Counted from the stretch's first letter, positions 1 through 5,953 are shown. The stretch: DNA of 7,008 nt from Pseudomonadota bacterium (GCA_018897875.1 JAHIKF010000496.1:1-7008); one strand, 5' to 3'. Notes: a model not told the origin generated them from the letters alone. Made by a program: numbers and translations.

Positions 1-1
1 G

Positions 2-133
2 CACCTGCCCCGTTATCTGGCGGAATTTTGTTACCGCTTTAATCGACGCTTCTGGGAACCCCAAATGTTTAACCGGATGATCACTGCGTGTCTTAATGCT
101 CAAACCGTTACCTTTTCGGAGCTAAGGCAATAA
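2..133 (+). CDS. IS1595-family (ISXO2-like) transposase, C-terminal fragment
   Basis: Reading from base 2 gives 43 residues ending in a TAA stop at 131-133, with no start because the gene is cut by the window edge. The peptide contains HLPRYLAEFCYRFNRR, then FWEPQMFNRM and TFSELRQ at the end. This resembles the tail of the ISXO2-like DDE transposase domain of IS1595-type elements, where a HLxRYLxEFxxRxNRR block follows the last catalytic acidic residue. The catalytic residues lie outside the window, so whether the gene is intact cannot be judged. It is the only plus-strand gene here and runs towards livG, tail to tail. The right end of the IS should lie just downstream, but I could not identify its terminal inverted repeat; repeat element 1 starts 7 nt after the stop. 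The family call rests on recalled motif similarity over a short peptide. Confidence 0.72.
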   Translation, partial: HLPRYLAEFCYRFNRRFWEPQMFNRMITACLNAQTVTFSELRQ

Positions 134-140
134 GCGTATT

Positions 141-277
141 AGTTTTTAGTTTTTGGTTTTGCGATAAAGGTCTTATTTTGAATCAGAGGCTACCTATAAA
201 TTTTTAACCTGATACCAATAGAGTAAAGCTCCGCCTAATCTTGGCCAGCGCCGCTCATAACCAAAAACCAAAAACCG
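141..277. repeat. Intergenic inverted-arm element 1 (7-bp repeats)
   Basis: The gap between the transposase stop (133) and the livG stop (281) has a T-rich left arm, 141-160 (AGTTTTTAGTTTTTGGTTTT), and an A-rich right arm, 261-277 (CCAAAAACCAAAAACCG). The reverse complement of the right arm aligns with the left with only a few mismatches. Both arms have an internal period of 7 bp (GTTTTTG or AGTTTTT units). The core, 161-260, is moderately AT-rich, and I found no ORF, palindrome or promoter in it. The arms sit 7 nt and 3 nt from the two stop codons. The same architecture recurs in three other gaps. As a transcript it could fold into a weak A/U-rich hairpin between the convergent genes; a role in termination is only a guess. 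Confidence 0.6.
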
Positions 278-280
278 TTT

Positions 281-1036
281 TTAATCCTCCCGGCCCAGGT
301 AGGCCTCGATGACCCGGGGATCCCGGCGGATGTCCCGGGGGGCGCCGACGGCGATAACCTCGCCGTGGTCCAGGACCACGATCCGGTGGCACAGGCCCAT
401 GACCAGGGTCATGTCGTGTTCGATGACCAGCAGGGTAATGCCCAGGGGCAGGAGTTTCTCCATCAAGGCCATGAGGTCCTCGGTCTCCCGGGGATTGAGG
501 CCGGCGGCGGGCTCGTCCATGAGCAGGAGCTGCGGTTGTTGGGCCAGGGCCCGGGCGATTTCCAAACGCCGCTGGTCGCCGTAGGCCAGGGCCTCGGCGG
601 GCTCGTCCTCCTTGCCCCCCAGGCCCACCAGTTCCAGGAATTTTAAGGCCAGCCGGCGATTTTCCACCTGGGCCCGGCGCACCATTGGCAGAGGCAGGAG
701 GGCGGCAAACACTCCCACTTGCTGGTGAAGGTGAACGCCGGTGAGGACGTTTTCCAGCACGGTCATGCCCCCGAAGAGCTGGATATTTTGAAAGGTGCGG
801 GCGAGCCCCAGGCGGGCCCGGCGGTAGGGGGGCATGCCCGCCATATCCGTGCTTCCCAGCCGGATTTCGCCGGCGCTGGGGGGCAGCAAGCCGTTAATCA
901 GGTTGAAGCAGGTGGTCTTGCCGGCGCCGTTGGGGCCGATCAACCCGAGAATCTCTCCCGCGGCCACCGCAAAGGAGACGTCGGTCAGGGCCTGGACGCC
1001 CCCGAAAGATTTACTCAACCCATTGACTTCAAGCAT
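281..1036 (-). CDS. livG: Branched-chain amino-acid ABC transporter, ATP-binding protein LivG
   Basis: This 251-residue cytoplasmic ATPase would power uptake of leucine, isoleucine, valine or related substrates with LivF, on the LivH/LivM channel. All ABC motifs are visible: Walker A GPNGAGKT (34-41), Q-loop in TFQNIQLF (Q83), signature region AYGDQRRLEIARAL (151-164), Walker B LLLMDEP (170-176, catalytic E175) and the switch histidine in VIEHDM (H207). The signature is AYGDQ where LivG proteins commonly have LSYGxQ. DEPAAGLNP and EHDM separate LivG from its paralogue LivF. Length is typical, and the ATG at 1036 puts the first beta strand (MLEVNGLSKSF) in the usual place. It is the last gene of the cluster, downstream of livF and not upstream as in the canonical HMGF order. 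No strong Shine-Dalgarno is present; only CAGG lies about 9 nt before the ATG. Repeat elements flank it on both sides. Confidence 0.95.
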   Translation of the reverse strand: MLEVNGLSKSFGGVQALTDVSFAVAAGEILGLIGPNGAGKTTCFNLINGLLPPSAGEIRLGSTDMAGMPPYRRARLGLARTFQNIQLFGGMTVLENVLTGVHLHQQVGVFAALLPLPMVRRAQVENRRLALKFLELVGLGGKEDEPAEALAYGDQRRLEIARALAQQPQLLLMDEPAAGLNPRETEDLMALMEKLLPLGITLLVIEHDMTLVMGLCHRIVVLDHGEVIAVGAPRDIRRDPRVIEAYLGRED

Positions 1037-1047
1037 GTTAAGAACCT

Positions 1048-1247
1048 GGGGGGAAAAGGCGAAAAGGGGAAGAGGCGAAAAGGGAAAAGAAATAAAAAGC
1101 TCTACTATCCCCGTATCGCGTCTTGGTTTCCGGCTTTTCGGTCATTATTTTTCGCCTCGTTCCCAAGTGCAACTTGGGAACGAGTTAGAAAAGGTCTTGG
1201 TGTTTTTTCCCCTTTTTCCCTTTTCGCCTTTTCCCCTTTTTCCCCCT
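1048..1247. repeat. Intergenic inverted-arm element 2 (8-bp repeats, with hairpin)
   Basis: This fills the 215-bp gap between livF and livG. The left arm (about 1048-1100) is purine-rich and reads as 8-bp units: GAAAAGGC, GAAAAGGG, GAAGAGGC, GAAAAGGG. The right arm (1202-1247) is pyrimidine-rich with units CTTTTTCC, CTTTTCGC, CTTTTCCC, CTTTTTCC. The stretch around 1063-1088 is the reverse complement of the middle of the right arm with about one mismatch. The period is 8 bp where the other three elements have 7, and the purine and pyrimidine arms are swapped relative to them. The arms stop 11 nt before the livG ATG and start 4 nt after the livF stop. The core contains a 29-bp palindrome at 1156-1184. 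In the livFG transcript this would form a long hairpin just upstream of livG. Confidence 0.72.
1156..1184. repeat. 29-bp palindromic repeat, copy A
   Basis: The arms CTCGTTCCCAAGT and ACTTGGGAACGAG are perfect reverse complements (13 bp) around the 3-nt loop GCA. An identical copy lies at 6060-6088; identity extends to 32 bp (1154-1185 versus 6058-6089) and then stops. A perfect hairpin in separate intergenic positions is what REP-type sequences look like. I recall CGTTCCCA...TGGGAACG palindromes as common dispersed repeats in several bacterial phyla, but I cannot name a family. No RAYT-type transposase is present in the window. Confidence 0.8.
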
Positions 1248-1251
1248 TCTT

Positions 1252-1977
1252 TCATTCCCACACTTCCTGATATCCCTTGCCCAAATAGGCGCGCTGCACT
1301 TCCGGGTCGTCGCGCAAATCCGCCGCGGTGCCGTCCAGGATGATGCGTCCGGTCTCCAGCACGTAGCCCCGGTCGGCCACCTTAAGCGCCGCCCGGGCGT
1401 TCTGTTCCACCAGCAGGATGGTGGTGCCTTGGGCCTTGAGTTCCGCCAGGATAGCATAGACCTGGGTGACCATCCGGGGAGCCAGCCCCATGGAAGGCTC
1501 GTCCAGCATCAACAAGCGGGGGCGGGCCATGAGGGCCCGGCCGATGGCCAGGATCTGCTGCTCGCCGCCGGAAAGCGTGCCCGCGGCCTGGTGGGCCCGC
1601 TCCTTGAGGATGGGGAAGCGCTCCCGGATGTCCTCCAGATCCCGGCGCACCGCCCCCTTGTCCCGGCGATGGAAGGCCCCCAGTTCCAGGTTGGCGGTAA
1701 CGCTCAAGGTGCGGAAGACCCGGCGGCCTTCCGGCACCAGGGCCAGGCCCAGGGTGACGATGCGCTCCGCGGGCATACGGGTGAGGTCCTGGCCGGCGAA
1801 CTCGATGGCCCCCTTGCGGGGAGACAGCAGCCCGGAAATGGTGCGCAGGGTGGTGGTCTTGCCGGCGCCGTTGCCGCCGATCAAGGTCACCACCTCGCCT
1901 GAGCGCACGTGGAGGGAGATGCCCTTGAGCACCGGCAGGCGGCCATACCCGGCCTGGACGCTTTTTAAGGTCAGCAT
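1252..1977 (-). CDS. livF: Branched-chain amino-acid ABC transporter, ATP-binding protein LivF
   Basis: This is the second ATPase of the branched-chain amino-acid importer, 241 residues, acting at the cytoplasmic face as partner of LivG. Visible motifs are Walker A GGNGAGKT (34-41), LSGGEQQ signature (135-141), Walker B LLMLDEP (155-161, E160) and DEPSMGLAP. LLVEQNA follows, with glutamine (Q192) where most ABC ATPases have the switch histidine; this is normal for LivF. VPEGRRVFRTLSV is also typical of the family. The start is set at the ATG at 1977. An in-frame extension to 2037 exists, but it translates the A-rich arm of element 3 (QKTENGKP) and would add about 20 residues before the conserved MLTLKSVQAGYG, so I reject it. 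There is no clear Shine-Dalgarno; the leader is CCATCCTCTAAC. It precedes livG in transcription, opposite to the usual order. Confidence 0.95.
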   Translation of the reverse strand: MLTLKSVQAGYGRLPVLKGISLHVRSGEVVTLIGGNGAGKTTTLRTISGLLSPRKGAIEFAGQDLTRMPAERIVTLGLALVPEGRRVFRTLSVTANLELGAFHRRDKGAVRRDLEDIRERFPILKERAHQAAGTLSGGEQQILAIGRALMARPRLLMLDEPSMGLAPRMVTQVYAILAELKAQGTTILLVEQNARAALKVADRGYVLETGRIILDGTAADLRDDPEVQRAYLGKGYQEVWE

Positions 1978-1987
1978 GTTAGAGGAT

Positions 1988-2142
1988 GGTTTTCCGTTTT
2001 CTGTTTTCTGTGAACAAAATTTAAACCGGATTACCAAAACTATATTAAATTTATTGTTATATTAATTAGTTATCTTTTATGCGACACGATAGGCACGCTC
2101 TGGGTCTCTTCACGGAAAACAGAAAACAGAAAACGGAAAACC
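1988..2142. repeat. Intergenic inverted-arm element 3 (7-bp repeats, perfect 23-bp arms)
   Basis: This fills the 171-bp gap between livM and livF. The left arm, 1988-2010, starts GGTTTTCCGTTTTCTG; the right arm, 2120-2142, ends GAAAACGGAAAACC. The two are perfect reverse complements over 23 bp. Units are TTTTCCG, TTTTCTG, TTTTCTG, with a further copy in the right arm (from 2111), so the period is 7 bp. The core (about 2011-2110) is markedly AT-rich around 2014-2080 and holds no convincing promoter or ORF. The arms sit 10 nt before the livF ATG and 6 nt after the livM stop. In the mRNA the last arm is immediately upstream of livF, so folding could affect livF translation; that is inference. 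Confidence 0.8.
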
Positions 2143-2148
2143 GTCTTT

Positions 2149-3021
2149 TCACCCCTCCCGCTTTAAAAACTTCAGGCTCAATTTGCCCCGGCCCAAGAGG
2201 CCCTCGGGCCGCCAGATGAGCAGGAGCATCAGGAGCCCGCCGTAGATCAGTTCCTGGTAGGCGTGGGCCTGCCGCAACATCTCGGGAAGGATCGTCAGGA
2301 TCACCGCGCCCAGCACCGACCCGGCAATGGACCCCATGCCCCCCAGCACCACCATGGTCAGGATGAGGATGGAGGTATGGAGGCCGAAGGTCTCGGGATT
2401 GATGAAGGTGATGTAGTGGGCGTAGAGGGAACCGGCCAGGCCGGCCAGGGCCGCGGCCAGGGTGAAAACGACAACCTTATAAGCCGGGGTGTTGATCCCC
2501 ATGACCTGGGCGGTGATCTCGTGGTCCCGGATGGCCCGGAGGGCCCGGCCGTGGTAGGAATCCACCAGGCGGTAGGTGGCGATCAGGACCAGGATAACGA
2601 TAACGGAGACCAGGATCAGGTAGAGCCAGGGCGGCCGGAAGTCTATCCCCCAAAAGCTGGGCGGCGGGATTCCCGGCAGGCCGTCTGGTCCCCCGGTGAA
2701 CTCCAGGTTGAGGAAGACCAGGTCCACGATCACCCCGAAGCCCAGGGTGACGATCGCCAGGTAATCTTCTTTGAGCCTCAGGGTCGGCAACCCCAGGGCC
2801 AGCCCGCACAAGCCGGCCACCAGCATAGCCGTCAGGGCCGCGGCGGGGAACGGCACGTGCCAATGTAACGACACCAGGGCCGAGGCATAGGCCCCGATGC
2901 CGTAGAAGGCGGCATGGCCCAGGGAGACCTGCCCGGCATAGCCGATGATCAGGTTAATGCTGACGGTCAGGATGATATAGATGCCGGCCAGGATAGCCAG
3001 ATGCACCACGTAGGCAGCCAT
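2149..3021 (-). CDS. livM: Branched-chain amino-acid ABC transporter permease LivM
   Basis: This 290-residue integral inner-membrane protein forms, with LivH, the channel of the branched-chain amino-acid importer. The sequence is a series of hydrophobic segments. LivM hallmarks are GYAGQVSLGHAAFYGIGAY near residues 28-46, GGPDGLPGIPPP in a periplasmic loop, and a cytoplasmic coupling region, RALRAIRDHEITAQVMGIN, that should contact the ATPases. It ends in IWRPEGLLGRGKLSLKFLKREG with a basic tail. The ATG at 3021 follows the livH stop by one base (TGA-G-ATG), and a GGGGGG Shine-Dalgarno lies inside the livH end, so the two permeases are probably translationally coupled. Length is close to the shorter LivM proteins, without the N-terminal extension of the E. 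coli form. Repeat element 3 begins 6 nt after the stop. Confidence 0.95.
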   Translation of the reverse strand: MAAYVVHLAILAGIYIILTVSINLIIGYAGQVSLGHAAFYGIGAYASALVSLHWHVPFPAAALTAMLVAGLCGLALGLPTLRLKEDYLAIVTLGFGVIVDLVFLNLEFTGGPDGLPGIPPPSFWGIDFRPPWLYLILVSVIVILVLIATYRLVDSYHGRALRAIRDHEITAQVMGINTPAYKVVVFTLAAALAGLAGSLYAHYITFINPETFGLHTSILILTMVVLGGMGSIAGSVLGAVILTILPEMLRQAHAYQELIYGGLLMLLLIWRPEGLLGRGKLSLKFLKREG

Positions 3022-3022
3022 C

Positions 3023-3886
3023 TCAGTCCCCCCGGCCTCTCAAAATGCCCTGGGGCCGGAGTAAGAGCACCAGGATGAGAATGGCAAAGGCGATGGCGTC
3101 CTTGAAACCCGAGGAGATATAGGCCGCGCCCAGAGATTCCGCCACCCCCAGGAGCAAGCCCCCCAGGATGGCCCCGGGGATGTTGCCCACCCCCCCCAGG
3201 ATGGCGGCGCTGAAGGCCTTGAGGCCCGGCAGCAATCCCATGCGGGGGTAGGTGGCATTGTAGTAGATGGCCATCATGATGCCCGCGGCGCCGCTTAAGG
3301 CCGAGCCCACCAGAAAAGTCAGGGAGACCATGCGATCCACGTTGATGCCCATGAGCCGGGCTGTATCCCGGTCCAGGGCGCAGGCCATGATGGCCTTGCC
3401 GTAGGTGGTGTAACGCACAAAGACTACGAGCAAACCCATGAATCCCAAAGCCGCGGCCAGGATGGCTATCTGCAGGGTGGACACCGGCAGGCCGGCGATG
3501 TTGATGGTGCTGAAGGTAAATTGAATGGGAAAGGGCCGGTCATTGGGACCGAACAGGAGCAGGGCCAGACTCTGGAGAAAGATGGAGGCGCCGATGGCGC
3601 TGATGAGGGGCACCAGGGGATGGAACCCCCGCAAGGGCCGGAAAGCCACCCTTTCCAGGATCACACCCAAAAGGGCGGCCGCGGCCATCCCCAGGGCAAA
3701 GGCCAGGAAGAAATTGACTTTCCCGGTAGCCAGGAGCAGCACCGCCACAAAGGCGCCGCACATGTAGATTTCCCCCTGGGCAAAATTGATCAGGCCCAAA
3801 ATGCCATAGATCATGGTGTAGCCCAGGGCGATGAGGGCATAAACACTGCCGGTGGTCAGGCCGTTAATGAGTTGCTGGAAAAACAT
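3023..3886 (-). CDS. livH: Branched-chain amino-acid ABC transporter permease LivH
   Basis: This 287-residue polytopic inner-membrane permease is the first gene of the liv cluster. Family features in order are FFQQLINGLTTGSVYALIA (N-terminus, nearly diagnostic of LivH), GLINFAQGEIYMCGAF, RPLRGFHPLVPLISAIGAS, a coupling region ALDRDTARLMGINVDRMVSL, then the GGVGNIPGAILGGLLLGVAE glycine-rich block and LLRPQGILRGRGD at the end. Length is normal. The ATG at 3886 is the only sensible start, as an in-frame TAA lies 24 nt upstream (3908-3910); no strong Shine-Dalgarno is visible (leader TTTCCTGCATCCTG). The substrate-binding protein gene that usually precedes livH is absent: the next gene upstream is the unrelated barrel protein, insulated by a terminator. 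The operon promoter must lie in 3887-4087; I could not pick one with confidence. Confidence 0.95.
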   Translation of the reverse strand: MFFQQLINGLTTGSVYALIALGYTMIYGILGLINFAQGEIYMCGAFVAVLLLATGKVNFFLAFALGMAAAALLGVILERVAFRPLRGFHPLVPLISAIGASIFLQSLALLLFGPNDRPFPIQFTFSTINIAGLPVSTLQIAILAAALGFMGLLVVFVRYTTYGKAIMACALDRDTARLMGINVDRMVSLTFLVGSALSGAAGIMMAIYYNATYPRMGLLPGLKAFSAAILGGVGNIPGAILGGLLLGVAESLGAAYISSGFKDAIAFAILILVLLLRPQGILRGRGD

Positions 3887-3960
3887 CAGGATGCAGGAAA
3901 TATTCCGTTAGAAGCGATTTGTCACTGCGCCGCAAGGCAATCCGGTTCACCATATCATCT

Positions 3961-3999
3961 TTAGACCATGCTCCACAAGACTGTTGTGAGCTTAGACCA
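3961..3999. promoter_or_regulatory. Dyad within 8-bp direct repeats upstream of livH (possible operator)
   Basis: TTAGACCA occurs at 3961-3968 and again at 3992-3999, 31 bp apart (about three helical turns). Between them, 3970-3991 is an imperfect palindrome: GCTCCACAA, then GACTG, then TTGTGAGC, with one extra C in the left half. The site lies 75-113 bp upstream of the livH start in the only gap where the operon promoter can be. Symmetry plus phased repeats suggests a regulator-binding site, but I match it to no known regulator motif. Chance or an insertion footprint remain possible. Confidence 0.35.
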
Positions 4000-4027
4000 A
4001 TCTACGCTCAAAGAGGTAATTTCCCTT

Positions 4028-4077
4028 CGTAGGGTACGTCTTACGCACCGAATATGGCGCGTGAGACGCGCCCTACG
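4028..4077. repeat. REP-like imperfect palindrome
   Basis: The left arm, 4028-4049 (CGTAGGGTACGTCTTACGCA plus CC), and the right arm, 4056-4077, are reverse complements at 18 of 22 positions, with a 6-nt loop GAATAT. All four differences are transitions, so on either strand two of them become G-U pairs. GTAGGG(T/C)GCGTC...GACGC(A/G)CCCTAC hairpins are a frequent dispersed intergenic type in bacteria, as I recall. It lies between the liv operon and the terminator of the upstream gene. It contains no gene. Confidence 0.7.
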
Positions 4078-4087
4078 GATTTTAGTC

Positions 4088-4117
4088 AAAAAAAACGGCG
4101 GCCCGGAGGCCGCCGTT
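4088..4117 (-). terminator. Intrinsic terminator of the barrel-protein gene
   Basis: On the minus strand AACGGCGGCC, loop TCCG, GGCCGCCGTT forms a perfect 10-bp GC-rich stem (4094-4117) followed by eight T (4095-4088). It starts 23 bp after the stop of the barrel-protein gene and should separate that gene from the liv operon downstream. Confidence 0.95.
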
Positions 4118-4140
4118 GAAGCAGTCAAAGTTTATCAGAC

Positions 4141-4899
4141 TTAGAAGTGGTAGTTGGCCCGCACCAGGAAGGCAAACTGGTGCAGCGTCGGCGACACGCT
4201 GAAGTTGCCGACTCCGGGGATAGTAGCGATGTCATAAGAAGGTACGGCATAGCGGTACCGCATGGCGGTGTCGACGGAGACGTTCGGTAAGCACATCCAC
4301 CGGATGCCGGGTTCGACCACCAGGGCGACGTTCATGGCAGTGGCCCCGCCATTACCCCACGGGTTCTCAAACCCGGACCACAATATGGCCGGCCCCACCC
4401 CGATGTAAGGATGAATACGGCCCGACGGCACCTCGGAATCAGGCATCAAGCCAACGTGGGCCATGAACAGGAAAGTCCAGGCCACTTCGTAGCCTTTCAG
4501 GTACATGTTCCTAGACAAACCGAGGTCTTGAAGGTCAATAGTACCGCTTAAATTCTGGAAGGTAGCATCAACCGTTTGGCCGCCTCGGATATTTAACTTG
4601 TTATAGGTGATATCCATGGCAAAGCTGAAATATTTCATCCAGTCGGGCCAGGCATAAGCCCCAAAGCCGCTGTTGACGAAATCGTAGCCGATGGTCGCCC
4701 CGCCGATCACCCCTGGCTGGATGCCGACACCGCTCAAGGTTCCATCAACCGGACCTAAATTGGCATTAATGTTCGAATTCAACGGGAAATTGCCCCCCAG
4801 TTCGGCGCCGACCCACATGGCCGAATGGGCCACCCCTGACAGAGCCAGCATAGCTGCCACCAGCGCTGCCACACCCAACACGTACATCTTTTTCTTCAT
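4141..4899 (-). CDS. Predicted outer-membrane beta-barrel protein, family unknown
   Basis: A 252-residue protein with a clear export signal: MKKK basic start, a hydrophobic stretch to about residue 22, and SGVAHSA with cleavage near residue 26-27. The mature part, about 225 residues, begins MWVGAELGGNFPLN and is rich in alternating aromatic and small residues. It ends FLVRANYHF, and a final phenylalanine after alternating residues is the usual assembly signal of outer-membrane barrels. Size fits an 8- to 10-stranded barrel of the OmpW/Omp-like type, but I recognise no specific family and assign no function. HPYIGVGPAILW and EPGIRWMC resemble barrel strands. The start is the ATG at 4899, 8 nt after an AAGGGGGG ribosome site. 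A TTG extension to 4992 would bury the signal peptide and is rejected. It is monocistronic, between a consensus promoter and a strong terminator, which suggests high expression. Confidence 0.8.
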   Translation of the reverse strand: MKKKMYVLGVAALVAAMLALSGVAHSAMWVGAELGGNFPLNSNINANLGPVDGTLSGVGIQPGVIGGATIGYDFVNSGFGAYAWPDWMKYFSFAMDITYNKLNIRGGQTVDATFQNLSGTIDLQDLGLSRNMYLKGYEVAWTFLFMAHVGLMPDSEVPSGRIHPYIGVGPAILWSGFENPWGNGGATAMNVALVVEPGIRWMCLPNVSVDTAMRYRYAVPSYDIATIPGVGNFSVSPTLHQFAFLVRANYHF

Positions 4900-4907
4900 G
4901 ATTGGTT

Positions 4908-4915
4908 CCCCCCTT
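4908..4915 (-). promoter_or_regulatory. Ribosome-binding site deciding the start at 4899
   Basis: AAGGGGGG on the minus strand lies 8 nt before the ATG at 4899, in contrast to the weak sites of livF, livG, livH and ubiA. With the signal peptide that follows, it fixes the start. Confidence 0.75.
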
Positions 4916-5026
4916 AATTTTTGAACCACAGTTAGCGATCTTGAATCGGACGAAGCACTCTTACCCAAGTCCCCTCCTTCCTCGCTATCCAAGACCCCGA
5001 CTCATCCCCCCATTGAGGGCGACTTC

Positions 5027-5056
5027 ATTATAAGTTGCAAGAAAAATCATTGTCAA
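5027..5056 (-). promoter_or_regulatory. Consensus sigma-70 promoter for the barrel-protein gene
   Basis: On the minus strand a perfect -35 TTGACA (5056-5051) is followed by an 18-bp spacer and a perfect -10 TATAAT (5032-5027). AT-rich tracts just upstream (5057-5086) could act as an UP element. Transcription should start near 5020-5023, giving a leader of about 120 nt before the ATG at 4899. The stretch 4900-5020 has no other gene; I saw no recognisable riboswitch in it. Confidence 0.9.
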
Positions 5057-5092
5057 GGAGAAAATCTTTAATATGATAAAAAAATCTCTGTT

Positions 5093-5953
5093 TCAGACCG
5101 CCAGGCTGATCCAGGTGGCCAATCCCAGGGCGAAGCCCACCAGGCCGTTGAGGCTAAAGAAGGCGGGAGGCAGGCTGTGCGGCTCCCGGACGGACAGCAG
5201 CAGGTGCTGCACCAGGAGTATCATGGCACTTACCGCCACGGCCCCGGCATAGATGGGACCTAAACCGGCCAGCCGGCCGGTGACGGCAAACCCCAGGGCT
5301 GCCGCCAGGTGGCAGAGAGCCGCCAGGCGGCGGGCCCAGACCGGCCCGACCCGGGCCGGCAGGGAAAAAAGCCCCGCCCGCCGGTCAAACTCCTCGTCCT
5401 GGAGGGAATAGAGGACATCGAAACCCGCCACCCAGAAGAGCACTGCCCCGGCCAGGACCAGGACTGGCAGGCCCAAGTCGCCCCGGACCGCCAGCCAGCC
5501 CCCCACCGGGGCCAAACCCAGGCTCAACCCCAGAACCAGGTGGGACCCCACGGTAAACCGCTTGGTGAGGGAGTACCCCAGGATCACCAAAAGGGCCACG
5601 GGAGACAGGGCGAAGCAGATCCGGTTGAGTTGCGACGCCGCCCCCATAAAAAGGACCGCACTCACCCCGATAAACCAGATGGTGGCTCGCGGACTGATCT
5701 TGCCGGCGGGTAGGGCCCGGCCGGCGGTGCGCGGATTGGCGGCGTCGATGCGCGCATCCGCCAGACGATTGAAGGCCATGGCGGCGCTCCGGGCCCCCAC
5801 CATGGCTACCAGGATAAAGAAAAGGGTCCGGCCGGCCGGCAAACCCCGAGCCGCCAGCACGGCCCCCATGAAGGCGAAGGGCAAGGCCAGGACGCTGTGG
5901 CCGACCTTGATCATCTCCAACAGTTCGGCCAGATTATGAAAAAAACGTCGCAT
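5093..5953 (-). CDS. UbiA-family aromatic prenyltransferase (4-hydroxybenzoate or MqnP-type)
   Basis: A 286-residue polytopic membrane prenyltransferase that would attach a polyprenyl chain to an aromatic acid in quinone synthesis. The first Mg-diphosphate motif is NRLADARID (N62, D66, D70), followed by NPRTAGRALPAGKIS. The second is FDVLYSLQDEEFD (D186, D190), followed by RRAGLFSLPARVG. The loop LYSLQDEEFDRRxGLxSLPARxG matches the UbiA subgroup often labelled 4-hydroxybenzoate octaprenyltransferase in bacteria that make no ubiquinone. That subgroup is now linked to MqnP, which prenylates 1,4-dihydroxy-6-naphthoate in the futalosine menaquinone pathway. The neighbours ubiX and ubiD fit either pathway; I favour MqnP but the sequence alone does not decide, so I give no symbol. 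The start is ATG 5953, with no strong Shine-Dalgarno. Repeat element 4 separates it from ubiX, and no clear terminator follows before the next promoter. Confidence 0.88.
   Translation of the reverse strand: MRRFFHNLAELLEMIKVGHSVLALPFAFMGAVLAARGLPAGRTLFFILVAMVGARSAAMAFNRLADARIDAANPRTAGRALPAGKISPRATIWFIGVSAVLFMGAASQLNRICFALSPVALLVILGYSLTKRFTVGSHLVLGLSLGLAPVGGWLAVRGDLGLPVLVLAGAVLFWVAGFDVLYSLQDEEFDRRAGLFSLPARVGPVWARRLAALCHLAAALGFAVTGRLAGLGPIYAGAVAVSAMILLVQHLLLSVREPHSLPPAFFSLNGLVGFALGLATWISLAV

Noticed and set aside
1..280. Complete insertion sequence
   Set aside because: Only the transposase tail is in the window, and no terminal inverted repeat or target duplication could be identified.
1048..1247. 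CRISPR array or tandem-repeat coding region
   Set aside because: Units are 7-8 bp, degenerate and without spacers; no cas genes are present.
1978..2037. Longer N-terminus for livF (start at 2037)
   Set aside because: It translates the A-rich repeat arm and precedes the conserved MLTLKSVQAGYG start of LivF proteins.
3887..3960. Sigma-70 promoter for livH (GTGACA with TATTTC, or TTGTGG with TATGGT)
   Set aside because: Each pair matches consensus poorly in at least one box, and the first would start transcription almost at the ATG; neither is supportable.
4900..4992. TTG extension of the barrel-protein gene
   Set aside because: It would place 31 hydrophilic residues before a typical signal peptide and ignores the AAGGGGGG site in front of the ATG at 4899.
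5057..5092. Terminator after the UbiA-family gene
   Set aside because: A run of seven T on the minus strand (5084-5078) exists, but no stable stem precedes it; the tract more likely belongs to the AT-rich region upstream of the next promoter.
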